Assembly (NCBI GenBank): GCA_002339325.1
Contig: DDKK01000046.1
Location: 1 to 6,022 of the forward strand
Source of the DNA: Nitrospiraceae bacterium UBA2600
GTDB taxonomy: Bacteria; Nitrospirota; Thermodesulfovibrionia; Thermodesulfovibrionales; Thermodesulfovibrionaceae
Length of the DNA: 6,022 nt
Direction of reading: 5' to 3'
The translations under genes were made by a program, and so were the position numbers. Shown here in pieces: positions 1 to 5,718 of the stretch. Under the pieces are notes generated by a model. It had not been told where the DNA came from. It searched no databases and saw nothing but the letters and a program-made list of their open reading frames with translations. Every line of letters begins with the position of its first letter. Within the stretch, counting starts at the first letter, position 1.

Positions 1-65
1 CCTGAGGCGAAGCCGAAGGGTCTTCTCCTTAAATCGGAAAGAGGAGATTCCTCGCCTTCGGCTCG
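1..65. repeat. GC-rich inverted repeat, left end cut by window
   Basis: Two arms face each other: the 9-mer agccgaagg at 11-19 is the exact reverse complement of ccttcggct at 55-63. Inside these, tctcct at 24-29 pairs with aggaga at 42-47 around a short AT-rich centre. Each GC-rich arm also carries a local mini-palindrome (ggc-gaa-gcc and gcc-ttc-ggc). The block is much richer in GC than the DNA next to it and contains no plausible gene. Dispersed elements of the style 'ctcggaatgaca' with such palindromes are seen in many bacterial genomes and often get mis-called as short proteins. I infer a member of such a family, but cannot count genomic copies from one window. The left boundary is unknown because the element runs to the window edge. 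Confidence 0.6.
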
Positions 66-98
66 GAATGACAGAGAAGAAGAGCTCGGAATGACAGA
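61..98. repeat. Tandem 15-bp direct repeat (gctcggaatgacaga)
   Basis: The 15-mer gctcggaatgacaga occurs exactly at 61-75 and again at 84-98, a period of 23 bp with a purine-rich spacer (agaagagctcgg side). The second unit runs directly into the ~75-bp dispersed element starting at 88, so the shared word ggaatgacaga links the GC-rich inverted repeat to that element. This looks like a junction of two repeat insertions or a local duplication; no coding function is indicated. Confidence 0.75.
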
Positions 99-161
99 TG
101 GAGGTAATTGAAAAATTTTAGAGCTTGTAATTTATTGAATCTCAATAGGTTACAGGTTTTT
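88..161 (+). repeat. Dispersed ~75-bp element, copy 1
   Basis: This 74-bp stretch aligns with 5624-5698 in the same orientation. My hand alignment gives 8 substitutions and one 1-bp insertion over 75 columns, about 88% identity. Its parts in order are the word ggaatgacagatgg, an A5T4 tract (111-119), a 15-bp stem-loop (124-156) and a T5 run (157-161). It lies just upstream of gatA; the gatA Shine-Dalgarno begins about 20 nt after it. It could be a small non-autonomous repeat (MITE- or REP-like), or a structured RNA or terminator spread by duplication. It has no reading frame of note. Confidence 0.75.
124..161 (+). terminator. AT-rich stem-loop with U-run, terminator-like (copy 1)
   Basis: Bases 124-138 pair with 142-156 around the 3-nt loop at 139-141. 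All 15 positions pair if G-U wobbles are allowed (131-149, 132-148 and 125-155 are U-G), and five T follow at 157-161. The layout is that of an intrinsic terminator read on the plus strand, which would stop transcription entering from left of the window before gatA. The stem is weak because it is mostly A-U, and the same hairpin recurs at 5660-5693 with no plus-strand gene to terminate there. A conserved repeat fold is therefore an equally good reading. Confidence 0.4.
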
Positions 162-181
162 GAACAGTCTCTGATAAAATC

Positions 182-190
182 AAAGGAGGT
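182..190 (+). promoter_or_regulatory. Strong Shine-Dalgarno of gatA, fixes TTG start
   Basis: The run aaaggaggt is a near-full match to the anti-Shine-Dalgarno. An in-frame TTG at 190 overlaps it and cannot be used with normal spacing. The next TTG at 196 is 6 nt beyond the ggagg core and gives the family-typical N-terminus MELHKLT. I therefore choose 196 as the start. Confidence 0.8.
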
Positions 191-195
191 TGATT

Positions 196-1650
196 TTGGA
201 ACTCCATAAATTAACACTGACTGAGATATCAAAAATGATTAGTAAGGATGAGGTAAGACCTCATGAAGTTATAATCGACGTGTTTAAACGGATTCAACAA
301 GTTGAGCCTAAAGTAAGGGCATACATCACCTTAACCACCGATAAGGCATACGAAATGGCCAGAGAAGCGGAAAATGCAATTTTTACCGGTAAGAAAAGCT
401 TACTCACTGGCATACCAATAGCTGTAAAAGACAACATCTGCACAAAAGGCATTCTTACTACTTGTGCATCAAAAATTCTCTACAACTTCTATCCACCATA
501 CGAAAGCACCGTTACTTCAAAACTTCTCAGGCAAAAATACATCCTAACTGGGAAAACAAACATGGATGAATTTGCAATGGGTTCATCCACTGAAAACTCT
601 GGATTTCACATAACAAAAAATCCTTGGGACTTAGATAGAGTTCCCGGTGGTAGCTCCGGTGGAAGTGCCGCAGCAGTGGCAGCCGATGAATGTATAGCCG
701 CTCTTGGCTCTGACACAGGAGGCTCCATAAGACAGCCTGCATCTTTTTGTGGAGTAGTAGGATTAAAACCAACTTATGGTAGAGTATCCCGTTTTGGTCT
801 TGTTGCATTTGCCTCATCTCTTGACCAGATAGGTCCTATCACAAAGTGTGTAGCTGATGCAGCCTTGATGATGAATGTTATCTCAGGTCATGACCCGATG
901 GACTCTACCTCTGCACCCATTGAGGCAACGAATTTTACAGAGTATATTGGCCAGGAAGTAAGAGGCTTGAAAATAGGGATTCCAAAGGAATACTTCATAG
1001 AAGGAATGGATGAAGAAGTTCAAGAGCGAATTAAAGAAGCTATAAAGCAGTTAGAAACTCTTGGATGTATTCCTGTTGAAGTTTCACTGCCCCATACAGA
1101 GTATGCTGTAGCCACTTACTACATAGTTGCAACCTCTGAAGCCTCTTCAAATCTTGCGAGATATGACGGCGTTAAGTACGGTTTAAGAGCAAGGGGTAAC
1201 GACCTCCTTGATATGTATTTGAAAACTCGCTCCAAAGGCTTTGGTCACGAAGTAAAAAGAAGAATCATGCTCGGCACTTATTCCCTATCAGCAGGTTATT
1301 ACGATGCCTATTACAAGAAGGCATTACAGGTAAGAACTCTCATAAAGAGAGACTTTGAAAAAGCCTTTGAAGATGTTGACTATATTGTAACTCCCACAGC
1401 ACCCTCTCCGGCATTCAAAATTGGAGAGAAGATAGACGACCCCCTTCAGATGTATCTGTCAGACATATTTACGATTTCCGTTAATCTTGCAGGAGTGCCG
1501 GCTATATCAATACCATGTGGTTTTAATAATCAGGGACTCCCCATCGGCCTTCAGATAATCGGTAAACCCTTTGACGAGGCAGGCTTACTTCAGTTAGCAT
1601 ATGCCTATGAACAATCAACTCCGTGGCATAAAATGAAACCAAATTTATAG
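196..1650 (+). CDS. gatA: Glu-tRNA(Gln)/Asp-tRNA(Asn) amidotransferase subunit A
   Basis: GatA is the glutaminase subunit of the cytoplasmic GatCAB complex. It releases ammonia from glutamine, and GatB uses this to amidate Glu-tRNA(Gln) (or Asp-tRNA(Asn)). The 484-residue product is full length for the family. The amidase-signature Ser-cisSer-Lys triad is visible: K78 in IPIAVKDN, S153 in PGGSSGGSA, and S177 in GSDTGGSIRQPA. The N-terminus MELHKLT and the C-terminal WHKMKPNL are family-typical. The start is TTG at 196, chosen from Shine-Dalgarno spacing; an alternative TTG at 190 would add two residues. gatB follows after 11 nt, so the two are almost surely co-transcribed. gatC, often just upstream, is absent from the 195 bases before this gene, which are repeat DNA. 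No convincing promoter was seen. No catalytic residue is missing and no frameshift is seen. Confidence 0.97.
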   Translation: MELHKLTLTEISKMISKDEVRPHEVIIDVFKRIQQVEPKVRAYITLTTDKAYEMAREAENAIFTGKKSLLTGIPIAVKDNICTKGILTTCASKILYNFYPPYESTVTSKLLRQKYILTGKTNMDEFAMGSSTENSGFHITKNPWDLDRVPGGSSGGSAAAVAADECIAALGSDTGGSIRQPASFCGVVGLKPTYGRVSRFGLVAFASSLDQIGPITKCVADAALMMNVISGHDPMDSTSAPIEATNFTEYIGQEVRGLKIGIPKEYFIEGMDEEVQERIKEAIKQLETLGCIPVEVSLPHTEYAVATYYIVATSEASSNLARYDGVKYGLRARGNDLLDMYLKTRSKGFGHEVKRRIMLGTYSLSAGYYDAYYKKALQVRTLIKRDFEKAFEDVDYIVTPTAPSPAFKIGEKIDDPLQMYLSDIFTISVNLAGVPAISIPCGFNNQGLPIGLQIIGKPFDEAGLLQLAYAYEQSTPWHKMKPNL

Positions 1651-1661
1651 GAGAGAGACAG

Positions 1662-3089
1662 ATGCAATACGAAGCAGTAATTGGACTTGAAGTTCATGCT
1701 CAACTCTTAACAGAAAGCAAAATATTTTGCAGTTGTTCAACTCAATTTGGCTCAGAGCCAAATACACAAGTCTGTCCAGTTTGTCTTGGAATGCCAGGTG
1801 TGCTGCCTGTTCTCAATAAAAAAGCTGTAGAATACACAATAAAAACAGGTCTTGCAATGAACTGTAAAATTACTCCCTACAGCAGATTTGCCAGAAAAAA
1901 CTACTTCTATCCAGACCTTCCCAAAGGCTATCAAATAAGCCAGTATGAGCTTCCTCTCTGCGAAGACGGTTTTCTTGAGATAAATGTTGATGGAGAGAAA
2001 AGAAAAATCAGAATAAAAAGAATACACCTCGAGGAAGATGCAGGCAAGAACATTCACGATGCCTCCGGATACAGTTTTGTCGATTTTAACCGCACTGGTG
2101 TGCCTCTAATGGAGATAGTGTCAGAACCAGATATACGGTCACCAAAAGAAGCATCCCTTTACATGAAAAAGCTTAGAACTATATTAAGATATCTCGGGGT
2201 ATGTGATGGCAATCTTGAACAAGGCTCATTACGCTGCGATGCCAATGTCTCAGTAAGACCTGTAGGTTCAAAAGAATTCGGAGTTAAAACAGAGATTAAA
2301 AACATCAACTCCTTCCGATTTGTTGAAAAAGCACTTGAGTATGAGATAAAAAGACAAATAAAGCTAATTGAAAGGGGGGAGAAGATAATACAGGAGACGA
2401 GACTCTGGGATGCTGTAACAGGTACAACTCAATCAATGCGTTCTAAAGAAGAAGCTCACGACTACAGATATTTTCCAGAGCCAGACCTTGTGCCAGTTAG
2501 TGTTTCAGAAGAATGGATAGAAAAAATAAAGACCGAAATGCCCGAACTTCCAGACTCTAAGATTGATAGACTTATGAAAGACTATGGTCTTCCTCTTTAC
2601 GATGCAGAAATCCTAACAGAAGAGAAAGCTCTCTCTGAATGGTTTGAAGAAGCAGTGAGGCTTGGAGGAAAGCCAAAGGAAGTAGCAAACTGGATAATGG
2701 TGGAACTACTAAGGATTCTCAATGAAGAAGGCAAAGAAATTACCGAATCTTCTCTAAAACCTCAACAACTTGTTGAACTCTTGGAACTTGTTGAAAAAGG
2801 AACAATAAACAGAAATACGGCAAAAGAAGTTTTTGAGGAAGTATACAAAACAGGAAAGTCTGCCACTGCCATTGTTCAAGAAAAGGGACTCACTCAGATA
2901 TCTGATGATTCGATTCTAATGGAGGCCATAAAAGAAGTTATTGCTAAAAATCCCAAAGAGGTTGAAAGATTCAAACAGGGAGAAGAAAAGCTAATAGGAT
3001 TTTTCGTAGGACAGGTTATGAAAATAACCAAAGGAAAGGCCAATCCTAAGATGGTGAATGAACTGGTTTTAAAAGCCCTTAAGGAGTAA
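1662..3089 (+). CDS. gatB: Glu-tRNA(Gln)/Asp-tRNA(Asn) amidotransferase subunit B
   Basis: GatB binds the misacylated tRNA, activates its side-chain carboxylate with ATP and amidates it with ammonia from GatA. The 475-residue product is full length. The N-terminus VIGLEVHAQL carries E10 and H12 of the kinase site. The zinc-knuckle cysteines are C23-x-C25 and C38-xx-C41. FARKNYFYPDLPKGYQISQY lies at 76-95 and the signature DFNRTGVPLMEIVSEPD at 141-157. A helical region follows, and the YqeY-like tRNA-binding tail ends with GFFVGQVMKITKGKANP at 446-462. The start is ATG with a purine-rich Shine-Dalgarno (taggagagag, 1648-1657) that overlaps the gatA stop codon, which favours coupled translation. 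The last codons (aag gag) also serve as the Shine-Dalgarno of the next gene. Nothing is truncated. Confidence 0.97.
   Translation: MQYEAVIGLEVHAQLLTESKIFCSCSTQFGSEPNTQVCPVCLGMPGVLPVLNKKAVEYTIKTGLAMNCKITPYSRFARKNYFYPDLPKGYQISQYELPLCEDGFLEINVDGEKRKIRIKRIHLEEDAGKNIHDASGYSFVDFNRTGVPLMEIVSEPDIRSPKEASLYMKKLRTILRYLGVCDGNLEQGSLRCDANVSVRPVGSKEFGVKTEIKNINSFRFVEKALEYEIKRQIKLIERGEKIIQETRLWDAVTGTTQSMRSKEEAHDYRYFPEPDLVPVSVSEEWIEKIKTEMPELPDSKIDRLMKDYGLPLYDAEILTEEKALSEWFEEAVRLGGKPKEVANWIMVELLRILNEEGKEITESSLKPQQLVELLELVEKGTINRNTAKEVFEEVYKTGKSATAIVQEKGLTQISDDSILMEAIKEVIAKNPKEVERFKQGEEKLIGFFVGQVMKITKGKANPKMVNELVLKALKE
3081..3086 (+). promoter_or_regulatory. Shine-Dalgarno inside gatB end, sets cytochrome TTG start
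   Basis: The bases aaggag encode the final Lys-Glu of GatB and directly precede its TAA stop. They sit 7 nt before TTG 3094, good spacing, but 16 nt before the alternative ATG at 3103. Starting at TTG also supplies Arg2, the positive charge expected ahead of a signal-peptide hydrophobic core. Confidence 0.7.
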
Positions 3090-3093
3090 GAAT

Positions 3094-3330
3094 TTGCGTT
3101 TTATGGCAATTTTAGTTGTCCTTTTGATTATTGCAGGAGATGTTTATGCCTTTAAATGTGATAAATGCCACAGAGATGACAAAGCTCTCGGCAAACTCAT
3201 TCAAGAAAGAGAGATTAAGACAAAAGAAGAGTTGTTTTATCTCTTGAGAAAAGGGAAATTTTCTAAACTTCATAAGAATCTAACCGACCAAGAAATTTCT
3301 GAAGCATCAAAAATACTGAACTTAAAATAG
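3094..3330 (+). CDS. Small secreted mono-heme c-type cytochrome
   Basis: This 78-residue protein starts with a signal peptide: Arg2, a hydrophobic core at about 5-14, and a likely cleavage after VYA (residue 19). The mature part of about 59 residues begins almost at once with the heme-binding motif C22-D-K-C25-H26, so it should be exported and carry one covalent heme c in the periplasm. It has no methionine after cleavage, so the usual His/Met ligation is not available. H60 (in SKLHKNLTD) is the only other histidine and is a candidate distal ligand. The C-terminal part (KEELFYLLRKGKF then LTDQEIS) resembles the closing helices of small class I cytochromes, where LTDQEI-type text precedes the last helix. 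Its electron partner is unknown. The gene starts 4 nt after the gatB stop, with its Shine-Dalgarno inside gatB, so it is probably the third gene of this operon. The exact family was not identified. Confidence 0.82.
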   Translation: MRFMAILVVLLIIAGDVYAFKCDKCHRDDKALGKLIQEREIKTKEELFYLLRKGKFSKLHKNLTDQEISEASKILNLK

Positions 3331-3331
3331 A

Positions 3332-4246
3332 TTAGACAAAATCAAGCCAGTGAATATACTTCGGAGACTTACCCTTTACTATATCAAAAAATAAACTCTG
3401 AATTTTCTCTGTTACAGGCCCTCTGCTTCCCTGTCCTACGACTCTACCATCTACCTCTCTTATAGGCGTAATCTCTGCTGCAGTTCCGGTGAAAAATGCT
3501 TCGTCGCAGATATAAAGTTCATCTCTTGTAAACCGTTCTTCTTTAACCTCTATCCCTAAATCTTTTGCGATTGTAATGACCGAGTCTCTTGTTATTCCCT
3601 CAAGAATAGAAGTCAGAGGAGTTGTTTTTAAATATCCCTTTCTAACGAGAAAAATATTTTCACCACTTCCCTCCGAAACATATCCCTCCGTGTCAAGAAG
3701 AACTGCTTCGTCAAATCCGCAAGATATGGCTTCAATTTTTGCAAGCTGGCTGTTTACATAGTAGCCTGCAACTTTTCCTCTGGACATATTTGAATTTACA
3801 TGATTTCTGATAAAAGACGATGTTTTAACTCTTATGCCCTTCTGAAGACCCTCTTCACCCAGATATGCTCCCCAGCTCCATACAGCTATGGCAACCTGCA
3901 CAGGATTGTTTTTAGGATAAAGCCCCATGTTACCGTAACCTACGTAAACAATGGGTCTTATGTAGCATGAATCTATTTTATTAACCCTTATGGTTTCTTT
4001 TATTGCCTCGAAAATCTCTTCTTCAGAAAAAGGAATTTTTAGAGTAAAAATGTGGGCAGATTTAAAGAGTCTCTCTACGTGTTCTTTTAATCTGAAAACA
4101 GCGGGGCCTTTGTCTGTTTTGTAGCACCTTATTCCTTCAAATACAGCAAGTCCGTAATGCAGCGAATGAGTGAGGACATGAACCTTAGCATCATCCCAAT
4201 TTACGAATTTACCATCCATCCAGATTTTTTCTGTCTTCGGTATCAT
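3332..4246 (-). CDS. ilvE: Branched-chain amino acid aminotransferase (class IV PLP)
   Basis: IlvE swaps the amino group between glutamate and the 2-oxoacids of valine, leucine and isoleucine, the last step of their synthesis, in the cytosol. The 304-residue product is full length. Class IV fold markers are present: VLTHSLHYGLAVFEGIR at 24-40, R52 in FRLKEHVERL, the PLP Schiff-base lysine K158 in SRGKVAGYYVNS, E192 in YVSEGSGENIF, and phosphate-binding T255 in TGTAAEITP. RPIVYVGYGNMGLYP and GTAAE favour a branched-chain enzyme over D-amino-acid transaminase or 4-amino-4-deoxychorismate lyase. The ATG at 4246 has no Shine-Dalgarno, but a good promoter ends 7 nt before it, which suggests a leaderless message. 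The gene is convergent with the cytochrome gene and their stops are separated by 1 bp. There are no other ilv or leu genes in view and no room for a leader attenuator. Confidence 0.95.
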   Translation of the reverse strand: MIPKTEKIWMDGKFVNWDDAKVHVLTHSLHYGLAVFEGIRCYKTDKGPAVFRLKEHVERLFKSAHIFTLKIPFSEEEIFEAIKETIRVNKIDSCYIRPIVYVGYGNMGLYPKNNPVQVAIAVWSWGAYLGEEGLQKGIRVKTSSFIRNHVNSNMSRGKVAGYYVNSQLAKIEAISCGFDEAVLLDTEGYVSEGSGENIFLVRKGYLKTTPLTSILEGITRDSVITIAKDLGIEVKEERFTRDELYICDEAFFTGTAAEITPIREVDGRVVGQGSRGPVTEKIQSLFFDIVKGKSPKYIHWLDFV

Positions 4247-4253
4247 AAAGGAT

Positions 4254-4283
4254 ATTAAACTACATTTTTAGCCTTTAAGTCAA
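4254..4283 (-). promoter_or_regulatory. Probable sigma70-type promoter of ilvE
   Basis: Read on the minus strand, TTGACT (4283-4278, 5/6 to the -35 consensus) is followed by an 18-nt spacer and TTTAAT (4259-4254, 5/6 to the -10 consensus). With standard spacing the transcript would begin at about 4247-4246, at the A of the ilvE ATG. The gap between the ATPase stop and the ilvE start is only 61 nt and this is the best promoter match in it. AT-rich DNA yields chance -10 boxes, but the near-perfect -35 adds weight. Confidence 0.6.
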
Positions 4284-4307
4284 GAAAAAAGTTTTAAATT
4301 CGTTTGT

Positions 4308-5561
4308 TTATATAACTGTTTGAAGCCTATAATCGATAAGTTTATAAAATGGTATTGTTATAACCTCCGTGTTATTTATTAAGCTCTTTTCATAAAGAGA
4401 TAGATTGACAATCAAAGCCTCTGGGGGATTGTATCTTTCCATAAAGCTTCTTAATGCTCGGGGTATCTCGGGATGTTTTAATCTCTTATATTTTACCTCT
4501 ACAGGTAGCAAGGAAACTCCTGTATCAAGAACAAAATCTATCTCTGCTTTGTCCTTCGTCCTCCAAAAGTGAATCTGAAAAGCGGTATTCTTAATTTTTT
4601 CAAGCAAAACTAAATAAACGAAGTTCTGAAAAATAAAGCTATAATCTCTTACTTTACCAAATTCTCCAATGGAGAAGTTTCTCAATCCGATGTCATAAAA
4701 GTAGTAAACAGGAGATTTACTTAATTCTTTTCTTAGATTTCTAAAAAAAGGAGTAATTTTTGAAACTATGAAAGTCTTTTCAAGATACCAAAGATACTCC
4801 TTGAGCGTTTTTAATGAAACTCCTATGGTTGTTGATATTTCACTTAGATTTATTGTTTTGCCTACCGAATCAGCGAGAAATTTAACAAGTTTGCTAAATT
4901 CAGGCAGTTTTTGAATTTTAAGTAAATAGTAAATGTCCCTTTCAATGTAACTTTGATAAATCTCATTCATCAGACTCAGCTTTTCTGATAGTTCCTCTTC
5001 AAGAGTAATTCTCGGATAACCTCCGAAGTTCATATACTCCTCAAATAATGTAAAAGCCTTTGTTTGCTCTATCTCAAAGAAATCAGCAAGTCTTTCTTCA
5101 TATTTATAGCCTGTTTTATAATTAATAAACTCGTCAAAACTCAAAGTTAAAAGCTCAAAAACTCTTTTTCTGCCCACTAAAGACTCGTGAATCCTCTCCT
5201 TTAACTCTACACTTCCAGAACCTGAAACAATAAATTTATAGGGAAAGTTCATATCATAAATTCCCTTAAGAAATAAACCAGCATCTTCCTTTCGCTGAAT
5301 TTCATCAATAAAAACATATCCTTTATTTTTGCCAAACTCAAGCTCAATACGTCTAAGAAGCGATGTTTGAGAGTGAAAATGTTCCTTGTCATGTTCAATA
5401 TCAAGATTAAGATAAAGAGTTCTTTCGCCTTTTCTTTTTAGCTCTTCTTCAAGGGCTTTCATTATAGTCGTTTTTCCTGCCTGTCTTGGACCGACAATAA
5501 GAGTAATCTCTGGCTTTGCAAGATGTTTTCTTATGTCTTCCATAAGCTTTCTTTTTATCAT
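4308..5561 (-). CDS. AAA+ ATPase of the AAA_14/DUF4143 type
   Basis: This is a 417-residue P-loop ATPase of the widespread two-domain family (AAA_14 then DUF4143). Members are common in bacteria and archaea, and I know of no settled cellular role. Visible parts in order: Walker A GPRQAGKTT at 24-32; Walker B YVFIDEIQ at 82-89; a sensor-like FIVSGSGS at 110-117; a winged-helix-like stretch at about 236-262; and a C-terminal segment with D342 in AEIDFV followed by E355-x-K357 in PVEVKYK, the D...ExK spacing of a PD-(D/E)xK nuclease fold. Whether it cuts DNA is not established. The start is ATG, matching the usual MIKR-like family N-terminus, with only a poor Shine-Dalgarno hard against it. It lies alone, 61 nt upstream of ilvE on the same strand, with its own promoter candidate and no clear terminator. 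One hand-counted 60-base line (5041-5100) is 32% GC against 48% for a line in the neighbouring receptor gene (5821-5880). Confidence 0.88.
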   Translation of the reverse strand: MIKRKLMEDIRKHLAKPEITLIVGPRQAGKTTIMKALEEELKRKGERTLYLNLDIEHDKEHFHSQTSLLRRIELEFGKNKGYVFIDEIQRKEDAGLFLKGIYDMNFPYKFIVSGSGSVELKERIHESLVGRKRVFELLTLSFDEFINYKTGYKYEERLADFFEIEQTKAFTLFEEYMNFGGYPRITLEEELSEKLSLMNEIYQSYIERDIYYLLKIQKLPEFSKLVKFLADSVGKTINLSEISTTIGVSLKTLKEYLWYLEKTFIVSKITPFFRNLRKELSKSPVYYFYDIGLRNFSIGEFGKVRDYSFIFQNFVYLVLLEKIKNTAFQIHFWRTKDKAEIDFVLDTGVSLLPVEVKYKRLKHPEIPRALRSFMERYNPPEALIVNLSLYEKSLINNTEVITIPFYKLIDYRLQTVI

Positions 5562-5567
5562 ACTTCT

Positions 5568-5596
5568 ATTTTAATACGATAAAATTAAAATAGCAA
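5568..5596 (-). promoter_or_regulatory. Candidate promoter of the ATPase gene
   Basis: On the minus strand TTGCTA (5596-5591, 4/6 to -35) is followed by a 17-nt spacer and TAAAAT (5573-5568, 5/6 to -10). Six bases then lead to the ATG, so the predicted start of transcription falls on the A of the start codon. The region is very AT-rich, so this match is weaker evidence than that upstream of ilvE. Confidence 0.4.
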
Positions 5597-5623
5597 TACC
5601 AAAATTATCGGGTAAAATTAATT

Positions 5624-5699
5624 GGAATGACAGATGGAAGTGCTTAAAAAATTTTAGGGCTTGTAATTTATTGAATTTCAATAAGTTACCAAGTTTTTT
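5624..5699 (+). repeat. Dispersed ~75-bp element, copy 2
   Basis: This is the second copy of the element at 88-161, in the same orientation and about 88% identical by hand alignment. It again starts with ggaatgacagatgg and ends with the stem-loop and T-run. Unlike copy 1 it lacks the GC-rich inverted repeat and the extra 15-mer on its left, so the element seems able to exist alone. It sits between the promoter region of the ATPase gene and the end of the chemotaxis receptor gene, in an intergenic gap of about 180 bp without any reading frame. Confidence 0.75.
5660..5699 (+). terminator. AT-rich stem-loop with U6, terminator-like (copy 2)
   Basis: Bases 5660-5674 pair with 5678-5693 around loop 5675-5677, with one bulged C (5689 or 5690) and one G-U pair at 5685; six T follow at 5694-5699. 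The left arm is identical to that of copy 1. The U-run is on the plus strand, but both flanking genes are on the minus strand, so a terminator here would have no visible gene to serve. I read it as part of the repeat's fold rather than a dedicated terminator. Confidence 0.35.
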
Positions 5700-5718
5700 A
5701 AAATTCTCTATTATTGTG

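Noticed and set aside
108..136. Promoter for gatA: TTGAAA, 17-nt spacer, TTTATT
   Set aside because: The -10 is only 4/6, it would transcribe through a stem-loop with a T-run, and the -35 is not kept in the other copy of the element. It may be real but the evidence is thin.
29..232. Minus-strand open frame of 67 codons over the repeat patch
   Set aside because: It is a translation of the ggaatgacag-type repeats (text such as CHSEPKARN, a known style of spurious protein) and overlaps the gatA start and Shine-Dalgarno.
527..817. Minus-strand open frame inside gatA
   Set aside because: It lies wholly in the conserved amidase core of gatA; its protein has no recognisable domain.
1752..2057. Minus-strand open frame of 101 codons inside gatB
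   Set aside because: It is antisense to the highly conserved zinc-knuckle and catalytic region of gatB and has no domain.
3576..3761. Plus-strand open frame inside ilvE
   Set aside because: It is antisense to ilvE, including its GENIF region, and has no independent support.
4247..4307. T-box, riboswitch or leader attenuator upstream of ilvE
   Set aside because: The gap is only 61 nt, holds no leader peptide or stable stem, and the predicted transcript starts at the ATG.
88..5699. The two ~75-bp elements as ends of a composite transposon
   Set aside because: They are 88% identical direct repeats enclosing essential gatAB and ilvE with no transposase or integrase; independent insertions are simpler.
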